64,000 bases of DNA from JBDSSS01 sp963764195 (lineage in GTDB: Bacteria; Actinomycetota; Actinomycetes; Actinomycetales; Dermatophilaceae): positions 242,664-306,663 of the forward strand of contig CAVXRG010000008.1 of NCBI GenBank assembly GCA_963764195.1, in the 5' to 3' direction. Positions 1 to 7,046 of the stretch are shown in pieces (the stretch's first letter is position 1; every line of letters begins with the position of its first letter). A model generated the notes under the pieces. That model did not search any database. It had not been told where the DNA came from and was given only the letters and a program-made list of their open reading frames with translations. The position numbers were made by a program, and so were the translations under genes.

Positions 1-2304
1 CAGGTCGAGCTTGCCCTCGGGCACGTGCTCGGGCCAGGCGATGCCCTCCGGGCGCTGGCCCGGTGGGGCCTGCTCCGCCGTGACGGCGTTGTCGGTGCCG
101 AGCAGGTGCTTGAGGAAGTACTCGTTGCCCTTGGCGCTCGACCCGAGCAGGTTGGCCCGCCACAGGCTGAGGATGCGCGGGTGGTTCTCCTCGGCCTCGG
201 GGTCCTCGACGGCGAAGCTCAGCGCACCTTCCTTGAGCTGGTCGACGACGTAGTCGGCTGGTGTCTGGCCGGCCGCCTCGGCGTCGTCGGCAAGGTCGAG
301 GCTGCTGCGGTTGAAGGTGGGGTAGCTCGGGGTCCAGCCCAGGCGCACCGACTGGGCGAGCAGGTCCATGACGCCCTTGCCGGCGAAGACCCCGGTGCCG
401 GCGTCCACGTCGTCGGCGGTGAACGTGTCGTACCGGTACTGGCTGGTGTTGACGTACCAGTACGCGGTCTGGTTCATGTGCCGAGGCGGTCGCTGCCAGT
501 CCAGGGCGAAGGCCAGGTGCTGGAAGCCCGTGAGCGGGCGTACCTTCTCCTGGCCCACGTAGTGGGCCCAACCACCACCGTTGCGCCCCTGGCAGCCGGT
601 GATCGTGGTGAGCACCAGCATCGCCCGGTAGATCTGGTCGGAGTGGAACCAGTGGTTGGTGCCGGCCCCCATCAGGATCATTCCGCGACCGGTGGTGTCG
701 ATCGCGTTCTGCGCCCACTCGCGGGCGAGGCGCACGACCTGCTCGGCCGGCACGGAGGTGATCTCCTCCTGCCAGGCCGGCGTGGCCGGCGTGGACGGGT
801 CGTCGTAGTCGGCCGGCCAGGTGCCCGGCATCCCCGGCCGGTTCACGCCGTACTGCGCGAGCATCAGGTCCAGCACCGTCGTGACGAGGCGGCCACCGAT
901 GCGGCGCACGGGGACGCCCCGCGTGACGTGGGCGACCTTGCCGTCGTAGGAGTCGAAGCGCGGCAACGTGATCGGCACCGTCTCGGTCGCCGTGTCGAGC
1001 ATCGTCAGCACCGGGTCGATGTCGCCGAGGTCGAGGTTCCACTGGCCCAGACCCTCGTCGCCGTAGCGGTAGCCCAGCGACCCACGGGGGATCGCCACCT
1101 CGCCGGTGCGCGCGTCGAGCACGGCCGGCTTCCACATGGCGTTCTCGGAGGAGGCCTCGGGGACGTCCAGGTCGCCGGCCACGAGGTACTTGCCGGGACG
1201 GAAGACCGGGTCGGCTCCCGCTGCAGCGGTTTCCGTGACCTCGGGCTCGAGGGCGACGAGGAACGGCAGGTCGGTGTACTTCTGGTTGTAGTCGGTGAAG
1301 AAGTCGACCTGCTGGTCAACGAAGAACTCCTTGAGGATGACGTGGCCCATGGCCATCGCGAGGGCGCCGTCGGTGCCCGGTGCGGCGGCGACCCACTCGT
1401 CGGCGAACTTGACGTTCTCGGCGTAGTCCGGAGAGACCGCGACGACCTTCTGGCCGCGGTAGCGTGCCTCGGTCATCCAGTGCGCATCGGGGGTGCGCGT
1501 CATCGGCACGTTCGAGCCCCACATGATGAGGTAGCCGGCATCCCACCAGTCGCCCGACTCGGGCACGTCGGTCTGGTCGCCGAACATCTGTGGGGAGGCG
1601 TTGGGCAGGTCGGCGTACCAGTCATAGAAGGAGAGCATCGGGGCGCCGATGAGCTCGAGGAAGCGAGAGCCCGAGGCGTACGAGACCGGGGACATCGCCG
1701 GGATCGGCGAGAAGCCGGCGATCCGGTCGGGGCCCCAGCGCTTGATGGTGTAGACGTGGGCCGCCGCGATGATCTCGACGACCTCCTCCCAGGAGGAGCG
1801 GACCAGGCCCCCCTTGCCGCGGGCCGACCTGTACCGGTTGGCCTTCTCGGGGTCCTGCACCACCGAGGCCCAGGCGACGACCGGGTCACCGCCGACGGCG
1901 CGCTTCGCCTCGCGGTACATCTCGAGCAGGACGCCACGCACGTAGGGGTAGCGAACCCGCGTCGGCGAGTAGGTGTACCAGCTGAAGGCCGCGCCGCGCG
2001 GGCAGCCGCGGGGCTCGTACTCGGGGCGGTCGGCCCCGGTGGAGGGGTAGTCGGTCTGTTGCGCCTCCCAGGTGATGATGCCGTCCTTGACGTACACCTT
2101 CCACGAGCACGACCCGGTGCAGTTGACCCCGTGCGTGCTGCGCACGACCTTGTCGTGCGACCACCGGTCCCGGTAGAACGCGTCGCCCGAGCGGCCACCG
2201 GTCGCGTGGATCGAGCGCTGGTCGGGTGAGACCTCCGAGCGGGTGAAGAAGCGGCGGGTGCCCACGAGGGTCTGGGTCAGCGGTCCGTCGAGGCCGGCAG
2301 TCAT
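1..2304 (-). CDS. narG: Respiratory nitrate reductase alpha subunit NarG (N-terminal 768 residues, runs off the left edge)
   Basis: Catalytic subunit of the membrane-bound nitrate reductase, reducing nitrate to nitrite at a bis-MGD molybdenum centre on the cytoplasmic face. Reading leftwards from ATG at 2304, the frame is open for exactly 768 codons. Near residues 50-60 it shows the HGVNCTGSCSW block (His plus Cys ligands of the FS0 iron-sulfur cluster). Further on come typical NarG stretches such as SWYTYSPTRVRYPYVRG, MWGSNVPMTRTPDAH, GAGTNHWFHSDQIYRAML and GCQGRNGGGWAHYVGQEKV. The family is about 1,230 residues, so roughly the C-terminal 460 lie outside the window, where narH, narJ and narI would be expected. 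The ATG overlaps the stop of the upstream regulator (ATGA), so the two are probably translationally coupled. Identification is secure. Confidence 0.97.
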   Translation of the reverse strand, partial: MTAGLDGPLTQTLVGTRRFFTRSEVSPDQRSIHATGGRSGDAFYRDRWSHDKVVRSTHGVNCTGSCSWKVYVKDGIITWEAQQTDYPSTGADRPEYEPRGCPRGAAFSWYTYSPTRVRYPYVRGVLLEMYREAKRAVGGDPVVAWASVVQDPEKANRYRSARGKGGLVRSSWEEVVEIIAAAHVYTIKRWGPDRIAGFSPIPAMSPVSYASGSRFLELIGAPMLSFYDWYADLPNASPQMFGDQTDVPESGDWWDAGYLIMWGSNVPMTRTPDAHWMTEARYRGQKVVAVSPDYAENVKFADEWVAAAPGTDGALAMAMGHVILKEFFVDQQVDFFTDYNQKYTDLPFLVALEPEVTETAAAGADPVFRPGKYLVAGDLDVPEASSENAMWKPAVLDARTGEVAIPRGSLGYRYGDEGLGQWNLDLGDIDPVLTMLDTATETVPITLPRFDSYDGKVAHVTRGVPVRRIGGRLVTTVLDLMLAQYGVNRPGMPGTWPADYDDPSTPATPAWQEEITSVPAEQVVRLAREWAQNAIDTTGRGMILMGAGTNHWFHSDQIYRAMLVLTTITGCQGRNGGGWAHYVGQEKVRPLTGFQHLAFALDWQRPPRHMNQTAYWYVNTSQYRYDTFTADDVDAGTGVFAGKGVMDLLAQSVRLGWTPSYPTFNRSSLDLADDAEAAGQTPADYVVDQLKEGALSFAVEDPEAEENHPRILSLWRANLLGSSAKGNEYFLKHLLGTDNAVTAEQAPPGQRPEGIAWPEHVPEGKLDL

Positions 2305-3089
2305 GGGGACTCCTTTGGTGCAGCGGTGTGGAAGGGCGTCGTCGTACTGATGTGCGCGACGCAGGTGGTGTCGTCGACGAAGGGTTCGAGGCTGACCCGC
2401 GTGGCCGGCTCCCCGAGCTGGGCCAACGATCCCGCGATCAGCCCGCGATGGATGGCGCAGACCACCGTGGGGTGCGCCCGGGCCAGGTCGCGGAAGGGGC
2501 AGTGCGCCAGGGTGATCTCAGCCACCCGCCCCCCGTCGGACGTCCTCAGCTCGGGGGTGTACCCCCATTCCTGGAGCACATCGATCATCTGGGCCAGCTT
2601 GCCGAGCCACCGGCCGGGGGTGTCAGCGGGCGGGGAGCTCTCGCGGCCGGAGACGTGCTCCACGGCCCAGCGATGACCGGCCTCCGTCGGGGTCATCGCG
2701 CCCCCCGATACGCCCTCGGTCGAGGTCGACGGCAAGGTCGACGTCAAGGTCGATGTCAAGGTCGACGCGAGCAAGCCGCTGAGCAGCCTCAGGTGGTCGA
2801 CCTCCGCGCGGGCGTCGACGTCGTCCAGCGAGCCGGGGGCCACCGTGTAGACCTTGCGCGGTCGCCCCGCCCCGCCCTCGCGCCGCACGGCGGACTCCAC
2901 GAGGCCCGCTGCGACGAGCTGGTCGAGATGGAAGCGCACCGTCGTGACGTGCAGGTCCACCGTGCCGGCCAGCTCAGCGGCCGTGCGTCCGGGGCGACCG
3001 TCGCCACCGGTGTGCGCCAGGGCGTCGACCAGCCGGCGCCGCACCGGTGACGCGAGCAGCACCGCGGCCTGAAGCGTATCGCCGGCCAT
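2301..3089 (-). CDS. SufR-like winged-helix regulator with three-cysteine C-terminal domain, coupled to narG
   Basis: Putative DNA-binding regulator of about 262 residues. I chose ATG at 3089 because GGGGAGGGAG precedes it closely; the frame is open further upstream to 3254 but without a good ribosome site. Residues about 10-80 form an ArsR/DeoR-type winged helix (AELAGTVDLHVTTVRFHLDQL, then GGAGRPRKVYT as the wing). A Ser/Thr linker is encoded by 12-bp tandem repeats near 2725-2765. The C-terminal part holds CPFRDLARAHPTVVC and a third Cys in DDTTC, spacing C-x13-C-x31-C, close to the three-Cys pattern of the [4Fe-4S] regulator SufR. The stop overlaps the narG start by 4 nt. It probably controls the nar genes in response to oxygen, NO or Fe-S status; the DNA-binding call is firm, the ligand is inferred. 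Confidence 0.8.
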   Translation of the reverse strand: MAGDTLQAAVLLASPVRRRLVDALAHTGGDGRPGRTAAELAGTVDLHVTTVRFHLDQLVAAGLVESAVRREGGAGRPRKVYTVAPGSLDDVDARAEVDHLRLLSGLLASTLTSTLTSTLPSTSTEGVSGGAMTPTEAGHRWAVEHVSGRESSPPADTPGRWLGKLAQMIDVLQEWGYTPELRTSDGGRVAEITLAHCPFRDLARAHPTVVCAIHRGLIAGSLAQLGEPATRVSLEPFVDDTTCVAHISTTTPFHTAAPKESP

Positions 3090-3393
3090 GGCTCCCTCCC
3101 CGTCGAGAAATACCGGAATCGGTTCCTCTGCATCGAAGCACACCGCACTGGTGGTCGCCACCCCTGGGAGAGTGTCGTTTTCAGGTTGACGCAGAGCCGA
3201 ATCGAGAGTACTACTGGCCGTCGTAGACGGTGCGTCTCGCCTGTTGGATTTCACGGGCGGTGGGTTTTTTCGTGCCGATCTCGCAGATAGAAATGATTGA
3301 TCTCAGTAAATTAGCCACACGAGACGACCCAGCTGCGGGCTGAGCCGGTGGCACCACGGGCGGCTCGGCCACCGGGACGAAGGAGAGACCGCA
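3090..3393. promoter_or_regulatory. Divergent intergenic region between the nar regulator and narK
   Basis: About 300 bases with no convincing gene. It must carry the promoters for the minus-strand regulator-narG operon and for narK. It is more AT-rich than its surroundings, notably 3255-3320. I see an FNR-like half site TTGAT at 3297-3301 without a matching right half, and a short inverted repeat GGAA-N4-TTCC at 3115-3126 just upstream of the regulator start. A good ribosome site (AAGGAGA) lies 8 bases before the narK ATG. No operator can be called firmly. Confidence 0.5.
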
Positions 3394-4791
3394 ATGAGCA
3401 CATCTCACGCACCGGCCCGAACGGGGGAGTGGCTGAAGTCCTGGGACCCCGAGAACGAGGAGACCTGGGACCAGTCCCTGGCCTGGCGCACGTTGTGGAT
3501 CACGACGTTCTGCCTGACCCTCGCGTTCGTCGCGTGGTTCCTCCCGAGCGCGATCATCCCCAAGCTCAACGCCCTCGGCTACGACTTCACCAAGAACCAG
3601 CTCTACTGGATGGCCGCCATGCCGGGCTTGGCCGCCGGGCTCTTCCGCCTCGGGTGGATGACCCTGCCGCCGATCATGGGTACCCGCAAGATGGTCTCGC
3701 TGACCTCGCTCCTGCTCATCGCCTCGACCCTGGGCTGGGGCGTGCGGGTGCAGTCACCGACCGCCTCGTACTGGGAGCTCATGGTGCTGGCCTTCCTCGC
3801 CGGGATCGGCGGTGGGGCCTTTTCCGGGTTCATGCCGAGCACCTCGTACTTCTTCCCCAGGCGCAAGCAGGGCACGGCCCTGGGTCTGCAGGCCGGGCTC
3901 GGCAACTTCGGCGTCTCCTTCGTCCAGCTGCTCACGCCCTACCTCATCGCCGTCTCCGCCCTCGCGGTCTTCGGCGGCAGCCAGCAGATGACCGTGTCGG
4001 GCAAACCGCCCGTCGCCGTCTGGTACCAGAACGCCGCGTTCGTCTGGATCCCGCTCATGGTGGTCGGTGCGGTCCTCGCCTGGACGATGCTGAAGTCGGT
4101 GCCGGTCAAGGCGAACATCCGCCAGCAGTTCGACATCTTCAGCAACCAGGACACCTGGTGGATGACGATCCTCTACATCATGACCTTCGGCACCTTCTCC
4201 GGCCTTGCGGCGCAGTTCGGCCTGCTCATGGCCAACCTCTACGGCAGTGGCAACGGTGACATCGTCCAGGGGTCCGGTGCCACCGCCACGGTCCTCGTCG
4301 CCGGCTACGCCGTTCCGGACGTCGTGAAGTACGTGTTTCTCGGCCCGCTCATCGGGGCCGCTGCGCGGGTCGTGTTCGCCCCTCTCACCGACCGCACCGG
4401 CGGTGCCGTCTGGACCCTGGTCTCCGGCATCGGCGTCGTTGCCTCGATCGCCTACACGCTTCCCGCGCTCACCCCGGACACCGGTTCGGCGGCCGCGCTC
4501 GACGCCGGCTTCCGCCAGTTCCTCTACGGGATGCTCGCGATCTTCCTCTTCTCCGGCATCGGCAACGCCTCGACCTTCAAGCAGATGCCGATGATCTTCG
4601 AGCGCCGCCAGGCCGGAGGCGTCATCGGGTGGACCGCAGCCATCGCGGCCTTCGGGCCGTTCTTCTTCGGCGTGGGAGTGACGACCCTGGGCCCGGTGGC
4701 CTTCTACTCGATCGGCATCGCCTGGGCGGTCATGTGCGTCGGGATCACCTGGTGGCGCTACGCGAGGCCGGGTGCTCCCAAGCCCGGCTGA
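3394..4791 (+). CDS. narK: Nitrate/nitrite transporter NarK, MFS family
   Basis: A 465-residue polytopic inner-membrane protein of the nitrate/nitrite porter family, with about 12 hydrophobic segments. The nitrate-signature region in the fifth helix reads GIGGGAFSGFMPSTSYFFP (about residues 130-148), and the second, in helix 11, contains GIGNASTFKQMP. Conserved arginines of the family (for example in AARVVFAPLTDRTGG) are present. It likely imports nitrate and/or exchanges it for nitrite, feeding the adjacent NarG. The first signature lacks the usual Asn after the glycine run (Ala here). It converges on mobA with a gap of only 16 bases. Confidence 0.93.
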   Translation: MSTSHAPARTGEWLKSWDPENEETWDQSLAWRTLWITTFCLTLAFVAWFLPSAIIPKLNALGYDFTKNQLYWMAAMPGLAAGLFRLGWMTLPPIMGTRKMVSLTSLLLIASTLGWGVRVQSPTASYWELMVLAFLAGIGGGAFSGFMPSTSYFFPRRKQGTALGLQAGLGNFGVSFVQLLTPYLIAVSALAVFGGSQQMTVSGKPPVAVWYQNAAFVWIPLMVVGAVLAWTMLKSVPVKANIRQQFDIFSNQDTWWMTILYIMTFGTFSGLAAQFGLLMANLYGSGNGDIVQGSGATATVLVAGYAVPDVVKYVFLGPLIGAAARVVFAPLTDRTGGAVWTLVSGIGVVASIAYTLPALTPDTGSAAALDAGFRQFLYGMLAIFLFSGIGNASTFKQMPMIFERRQAGGVIGWTAAIAAFGPFFFGVGVTTLGPVAFYSIGIAWAVMCVGITWWRYARPGAPKPG

Positions 4792-4807
4792 CCGTCGGCC
4801 GCGCGCA

Positions 4808-5398
4808 CTACTCGGCTCGAGTGTGGGCCTCGAGGTCCCGGAGGTCGGTGGGGGTGTCGACGTCACGCGAGGCCGGGCCGGTGACGGCGACCTCGAGGTG
4901 CGGCATCTCGAGCAGCAGCTTCGCGGGGCGGTTCACCGCCGGGAAGGGCAGGGCTTGGCGCACGGTTGCCGTCCGGTAGGCCGCGAGCAGGGGGTTGGCG
5001 AACCCGCCGTCATCGGTGGCCACGGCGGCGCCCACCTCCGGGGGGGAAGTGCGCAGGGCCGCGACGAGCCGCTCCAGGGCGGGGCCGGCATACGGCATGT
5101 CGCCTGCCACGACGCCGACGATCGCGGTCCGCACCCGTTCGACCCCCGCCGCGACGCCGGCCAGGGGCCCGCCGCCCGGCGGGGTCTCACGGGTCCACGT
5201 GACCGTTCGGCCGCAGTCCCGCTCCGGCCCCACGACGACCACCGGCCACTGCTCCGGCAGCGACCCGACGACGGTCTGCAGCACGGTCGAGCCGTGAAAC
5301 CGGGCGTCCAGCTTGTCGGAGCCGAACCGCCGTGAGGTGCCGCCGGCGAGCACGACGACCGTGACGTCGCCCGTTGACGGATGGTGTCCAGTGCTCAT
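4808..5398 (-). CDS. mobA: Molybdenum cofactor guanylyltransferase MobA
   Basis: Attaches GMP to molybdopterin to give the MGD cofactor that NarG needs. The 196-residue protein has the nucleotidyltransferase motif near its start, VVLAGGTSRRFGSDK (about residues 13-27: LAGG-x-S-x-R-x-G-x-D-K), then GGGPLAGVAAG and VVAGDMPY, whose Asp is the expected Mg-binding residue. The length fits the family. It is the second gene of a two-gene minus-strand unit with the regulator at 5395-6147, overlapping it by ATGA. Its position between narK and the nitrite reductase genes suggests it serves this molybdoenzyme locus. It could also supply the molybdenum hydroxylase downstream, although that class usually uses MCD or MPT. 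Confidence 0.92.
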   Translation of the reverse strand: MSTGHHPSTGDVTVVVLAGGTSRRFGSDKLDARFHGSTVLQTVVGSLPEQWPVVVVGPERDCGRTVTWTRETPPGGGPLAGVAAGVERVRTAIVGVVAGDMPYAGPALERLVAALRTSPPEVGAAVATDDGGFANPLLAAYRTATVRQALPFPAVNRPAKLLLEMPHLEVAVTGPASRDVDTPTDLRDLEAHTRAE

Positions 5399-6147
5399 GG
5401 GACCAGTGTGGGGGGCAGCGAGAGCAGACAGGATCCCGGGCGCGCGAACGGCACGAGCGAGAGCCCGTCCGAGAGCTCGCCGTTCGCCTCCAGGGCGCCG
5501 GCCACGAGGCCGAAGTGCACCTGGCAGACCACCTCCGGATGGCGCCTCGCGGCTTCCAGCAGGGGGCAGGTCTGCAGGAGCACGGTGGTGCCCGACCCGG
5601 CGCCGCTCCCGGTCTCGGCGACCGGAGAGAAGCCCAACCGTCCGAGCAGGCCGATGACCTGCTCGTGCGCGGGCAGTGCCCTGCCCACGTCCTGGTCAGG
5701 ACGGTCGGCCAGGCTTGTGCCCCAAGCGTTTCCGATGGCGCGGGCATCAGCGCCGGGATCCCCGCCCCGATCAGCGAGGCGCTCGGCGAACACCGCGGCC
5801 AGGGCGACGTACTCCGGTGACACGCCCCCCTCGGTGCTGCCGGCGTCACGCGCCACGACCCCCGCCGGCGTCAGGGCATACCGCAGCGAGGGCCGCCCGC
5901 GCCCGCCGGTCGACGGCGCCTGCTCCGCACGGACCAGCCCGGCGCGCACCAGCGCCCGCACGTGGTGGCGCGTGGTGTTGGGGTGACCGCCGAGCGCTGC
6001 GACCAGGTCCCCGACCGTGGCCCCCGTCGTGGCCGGGGTCTCGCCGATGACGTCCAGCAGTCGTCGACGAGAGGGGTCCAGAGCGGGCGTCGGGGGCCTC
6101 TCCCGAGGGGGTGTCAGCGCCGGGCCCATCGGTGCTATGTTTTTCAC
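5395..6147 (-). CDS. Second SufR-like winged-helix regulator, coupled to mobA
   Basis: Putative regulator of 250 residues, paralogous in design to the one upstream of narG. Residues about 25-100 form a winged helix (VGDLVAALGGHPNTTRHHVRALVRAGLV, then GGRGRPSLRYALT). The C-terminal domain has TCPLLEAARRHPEVVCQVH and a last Cys in PGSCLLS, giving C-x13-C-x31-C, identical in spacing to the other regulator. The start is GTG at 6147: a minus-strand TACAAT at 6159-6154 lies exactly six bases upstream, as expected for a leaderless transcript. ATG at 6129 is the alternative start. An Fe-S or NO/redox sensing role is inferred from the cysteine pattern and the neighbouring hemerythrin and nirK. Confidence 0.8.
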   Translation of the reverse strand: MKNIAPMGPALTPPRERPPTPALDPSRRRLLDVIGETPATTGATVGDLVAALGGHPNTTRHHVRALVRAGLVRAEQAPSTGGRGRPSLRYALTPAGVVARDAGSTEGGVSPEYVALAAVFAERLADRGGDPGADARAIGNAWGTSLADRPDQDVGRALPAHEQVIGLLGRLGFSPVAETGSGAGSGTTVLLQTCPLLEAARRHPEVVCQVHFGLVAGALEANGELSDGLSLVPFARPGSCLLSLPPTLVP

Positions 6148-6184
6148 AACGTCATTGTATTAAACATCGACCCCGGAGGCCAGC
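6137..6184. promoter_or_regulatory. Divergent promoter with inverted repeat between regulator and DUF2249-hemerythrin-nirK
   Basis: A short AT-rich stretch in otherwise GC-rich DNA. ATGTTT at 6137-6142 and AAACAT at 6162-6167 form an inverted repeat centred at about 6152. It covers the leaderless-type -10 (TACAAT, minus strand, 6159-6154) of the regulator and a TATTAA-like -10 for the plus strand. A GGAGG ribosome site at 6175-6179 serves the DUF2249 start at 6185. The geometry suits a dimeric operator that would repress both directions, perhaps autoregulation. Seen in sequence; function inferred. Confidence 0.5.
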
Positions 6185-6499
6185 ATGGACGCCCGAACCA
6201 CCTTCCCCCTCACCGAGGCCGCCCCCGGCGCCCCCGGCGCCGGCCATGCCGGCGCCTGCGGCTGCGGCGACGCCGCGACCGAGGTCCCCGAGCTGGATGT
6301 GCGCGCCATCCCGCACGCGATCCGGCATGCCGCCGTCCTCGGGGCCTGGTCGGCCATCCCGGCGGGCGGCTCCCTCGTGCTCCTCGCTCCGCACGACCCT
6401 CAGCCACTGCTCGGCCAGCTCGCCGAGCTCGGCCCGGTCACCGTCACCTACCTCGATCGAGGACCCGGCGCCTGGCGTCTCCGGGTCACCCGCGGCTGA
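6185..6499 (+). CDS. DUF2249 domain protein
   Basis: A small 104-residue cytosolic protein. After a Gly/Ala/Cys-rich N-terminus (GACGCGDAA), residues about 36-104 match the DUF2249 pattern: a LDVRAIP-type strand, AIRHAAVLGAWSAIPAGGSLVLLAPHDPQPLL, then a terminal WRLRVTR strand. Such domains are common next to hemerythrins and nitrite/NO genes in actinobacteria, but no biochemical role is established. A CxC motif near the N-terminus could bind metal. It is followed after 21 bases by the hemerythrin gene and probably shares its transcript. Confidence 0.75.
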   Translation: MDARTTFPLTEAAPGAPGAGHAGACGCGDAATEVPELDVRAIPHAIRHAAVLGAWSAIPAGGSLVLLAPHDPQPLLGQLAELGPVTVTYLDRGPGAWRLRVTRG

Positions 6500-6520
6500 T
6501 CCGGACGTCGGGGACCGGTC

Positions 6521-6970
6521 GTGTGCAGCTACTGCGGGTGCGAGAGCATCACCGTCATCGGACGCTTCATGGAGGAGCACGTGGCGATCATCAACGCCCT
6601 CGGGGACCTGCGTCAGGCGTGCGCCGGGGCCGAACCGGGGACGGTGCACCGGGCCGTGGCCGTGTGCCGCGACCTGCTGGAACCGCACGCTCGCGCCGAG
6701 GAGGTCGGCCTGTTCTCGGTGCTCGCCGAGGACGAGGAGTTCACCGCGCAGGTGGATGGCCTCTGCGGTGAGCACGCCCTGCTGCACCAGCTGCTCGACC
6801 GGGTCGGGGCCGGCTCGCACACCGACCTCCCGGCCCTCGAGAGGATGCTGCGAGCCCACATCGACCGAGAGGAGAACGGGCTGTTCCCTGCGGCCGCGAT
6901 CGGCTTGGATGGCCCCGACTGGGAGCGGGTCGTCGCGATCACCCCGGATCGGGTGTCGACGCGGGGATGA
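6521..6970 (+). CDS. Hemerythrin (HHE) domain protein
   Basis: A 149-residue protein with a four-helix hemerythrin-like fold that would bind a di-iron centre. Expected ligands are visible: EEH near residue 16, HARAEE near residue 60, EHALLHQ near residue 86, and AHIDREENGLF near residue 111. The start is GTG at 6521 and the first residues CSYCGCES add three cysteines. Similar proteins next to nitrite or nitric oxide enzymes are thought to bind NO or O2 or to store iron for Fe-S repair (Ric/YtfE-like). It lies between the DUF2249 gene and nirK on the same strand. Confidence 0.85.
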   Translation: MCSYCGCESITVIGRFMEEHVAIINALGDLRQACAGAEPGTVHRAVAVCRDLLEPHARAEEVGLFSVLAEDEEFTAQVDGLCGEHALLHQLLDRVGAGSHTDLPALERMLRAHIDREENGLFPAAAIGLDGPDWERVVAITPDRVSTRG

Positions 6971-7046
6971 GTGAGCGTGCGCGCGGTGCCCGTTCACGGA
7001 TGTCGACGAGCCCGACCTGGCGGGCGAGCTCACAGCCGGCCCTCCC

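Noticed and set aside
25..2229. 734-codon open frame on the plus strand
   Set aside because: Antisense to narG. The minus strand gives a textbook NarG sequence with its Fe-S motif; long open antisense frames are expected at this GC.
3297..3310. FNR/CRP box upstream of narK
   Set aside because: Only the left half TTGAT is present; the right half reads GTAAA instead of ATCAA.
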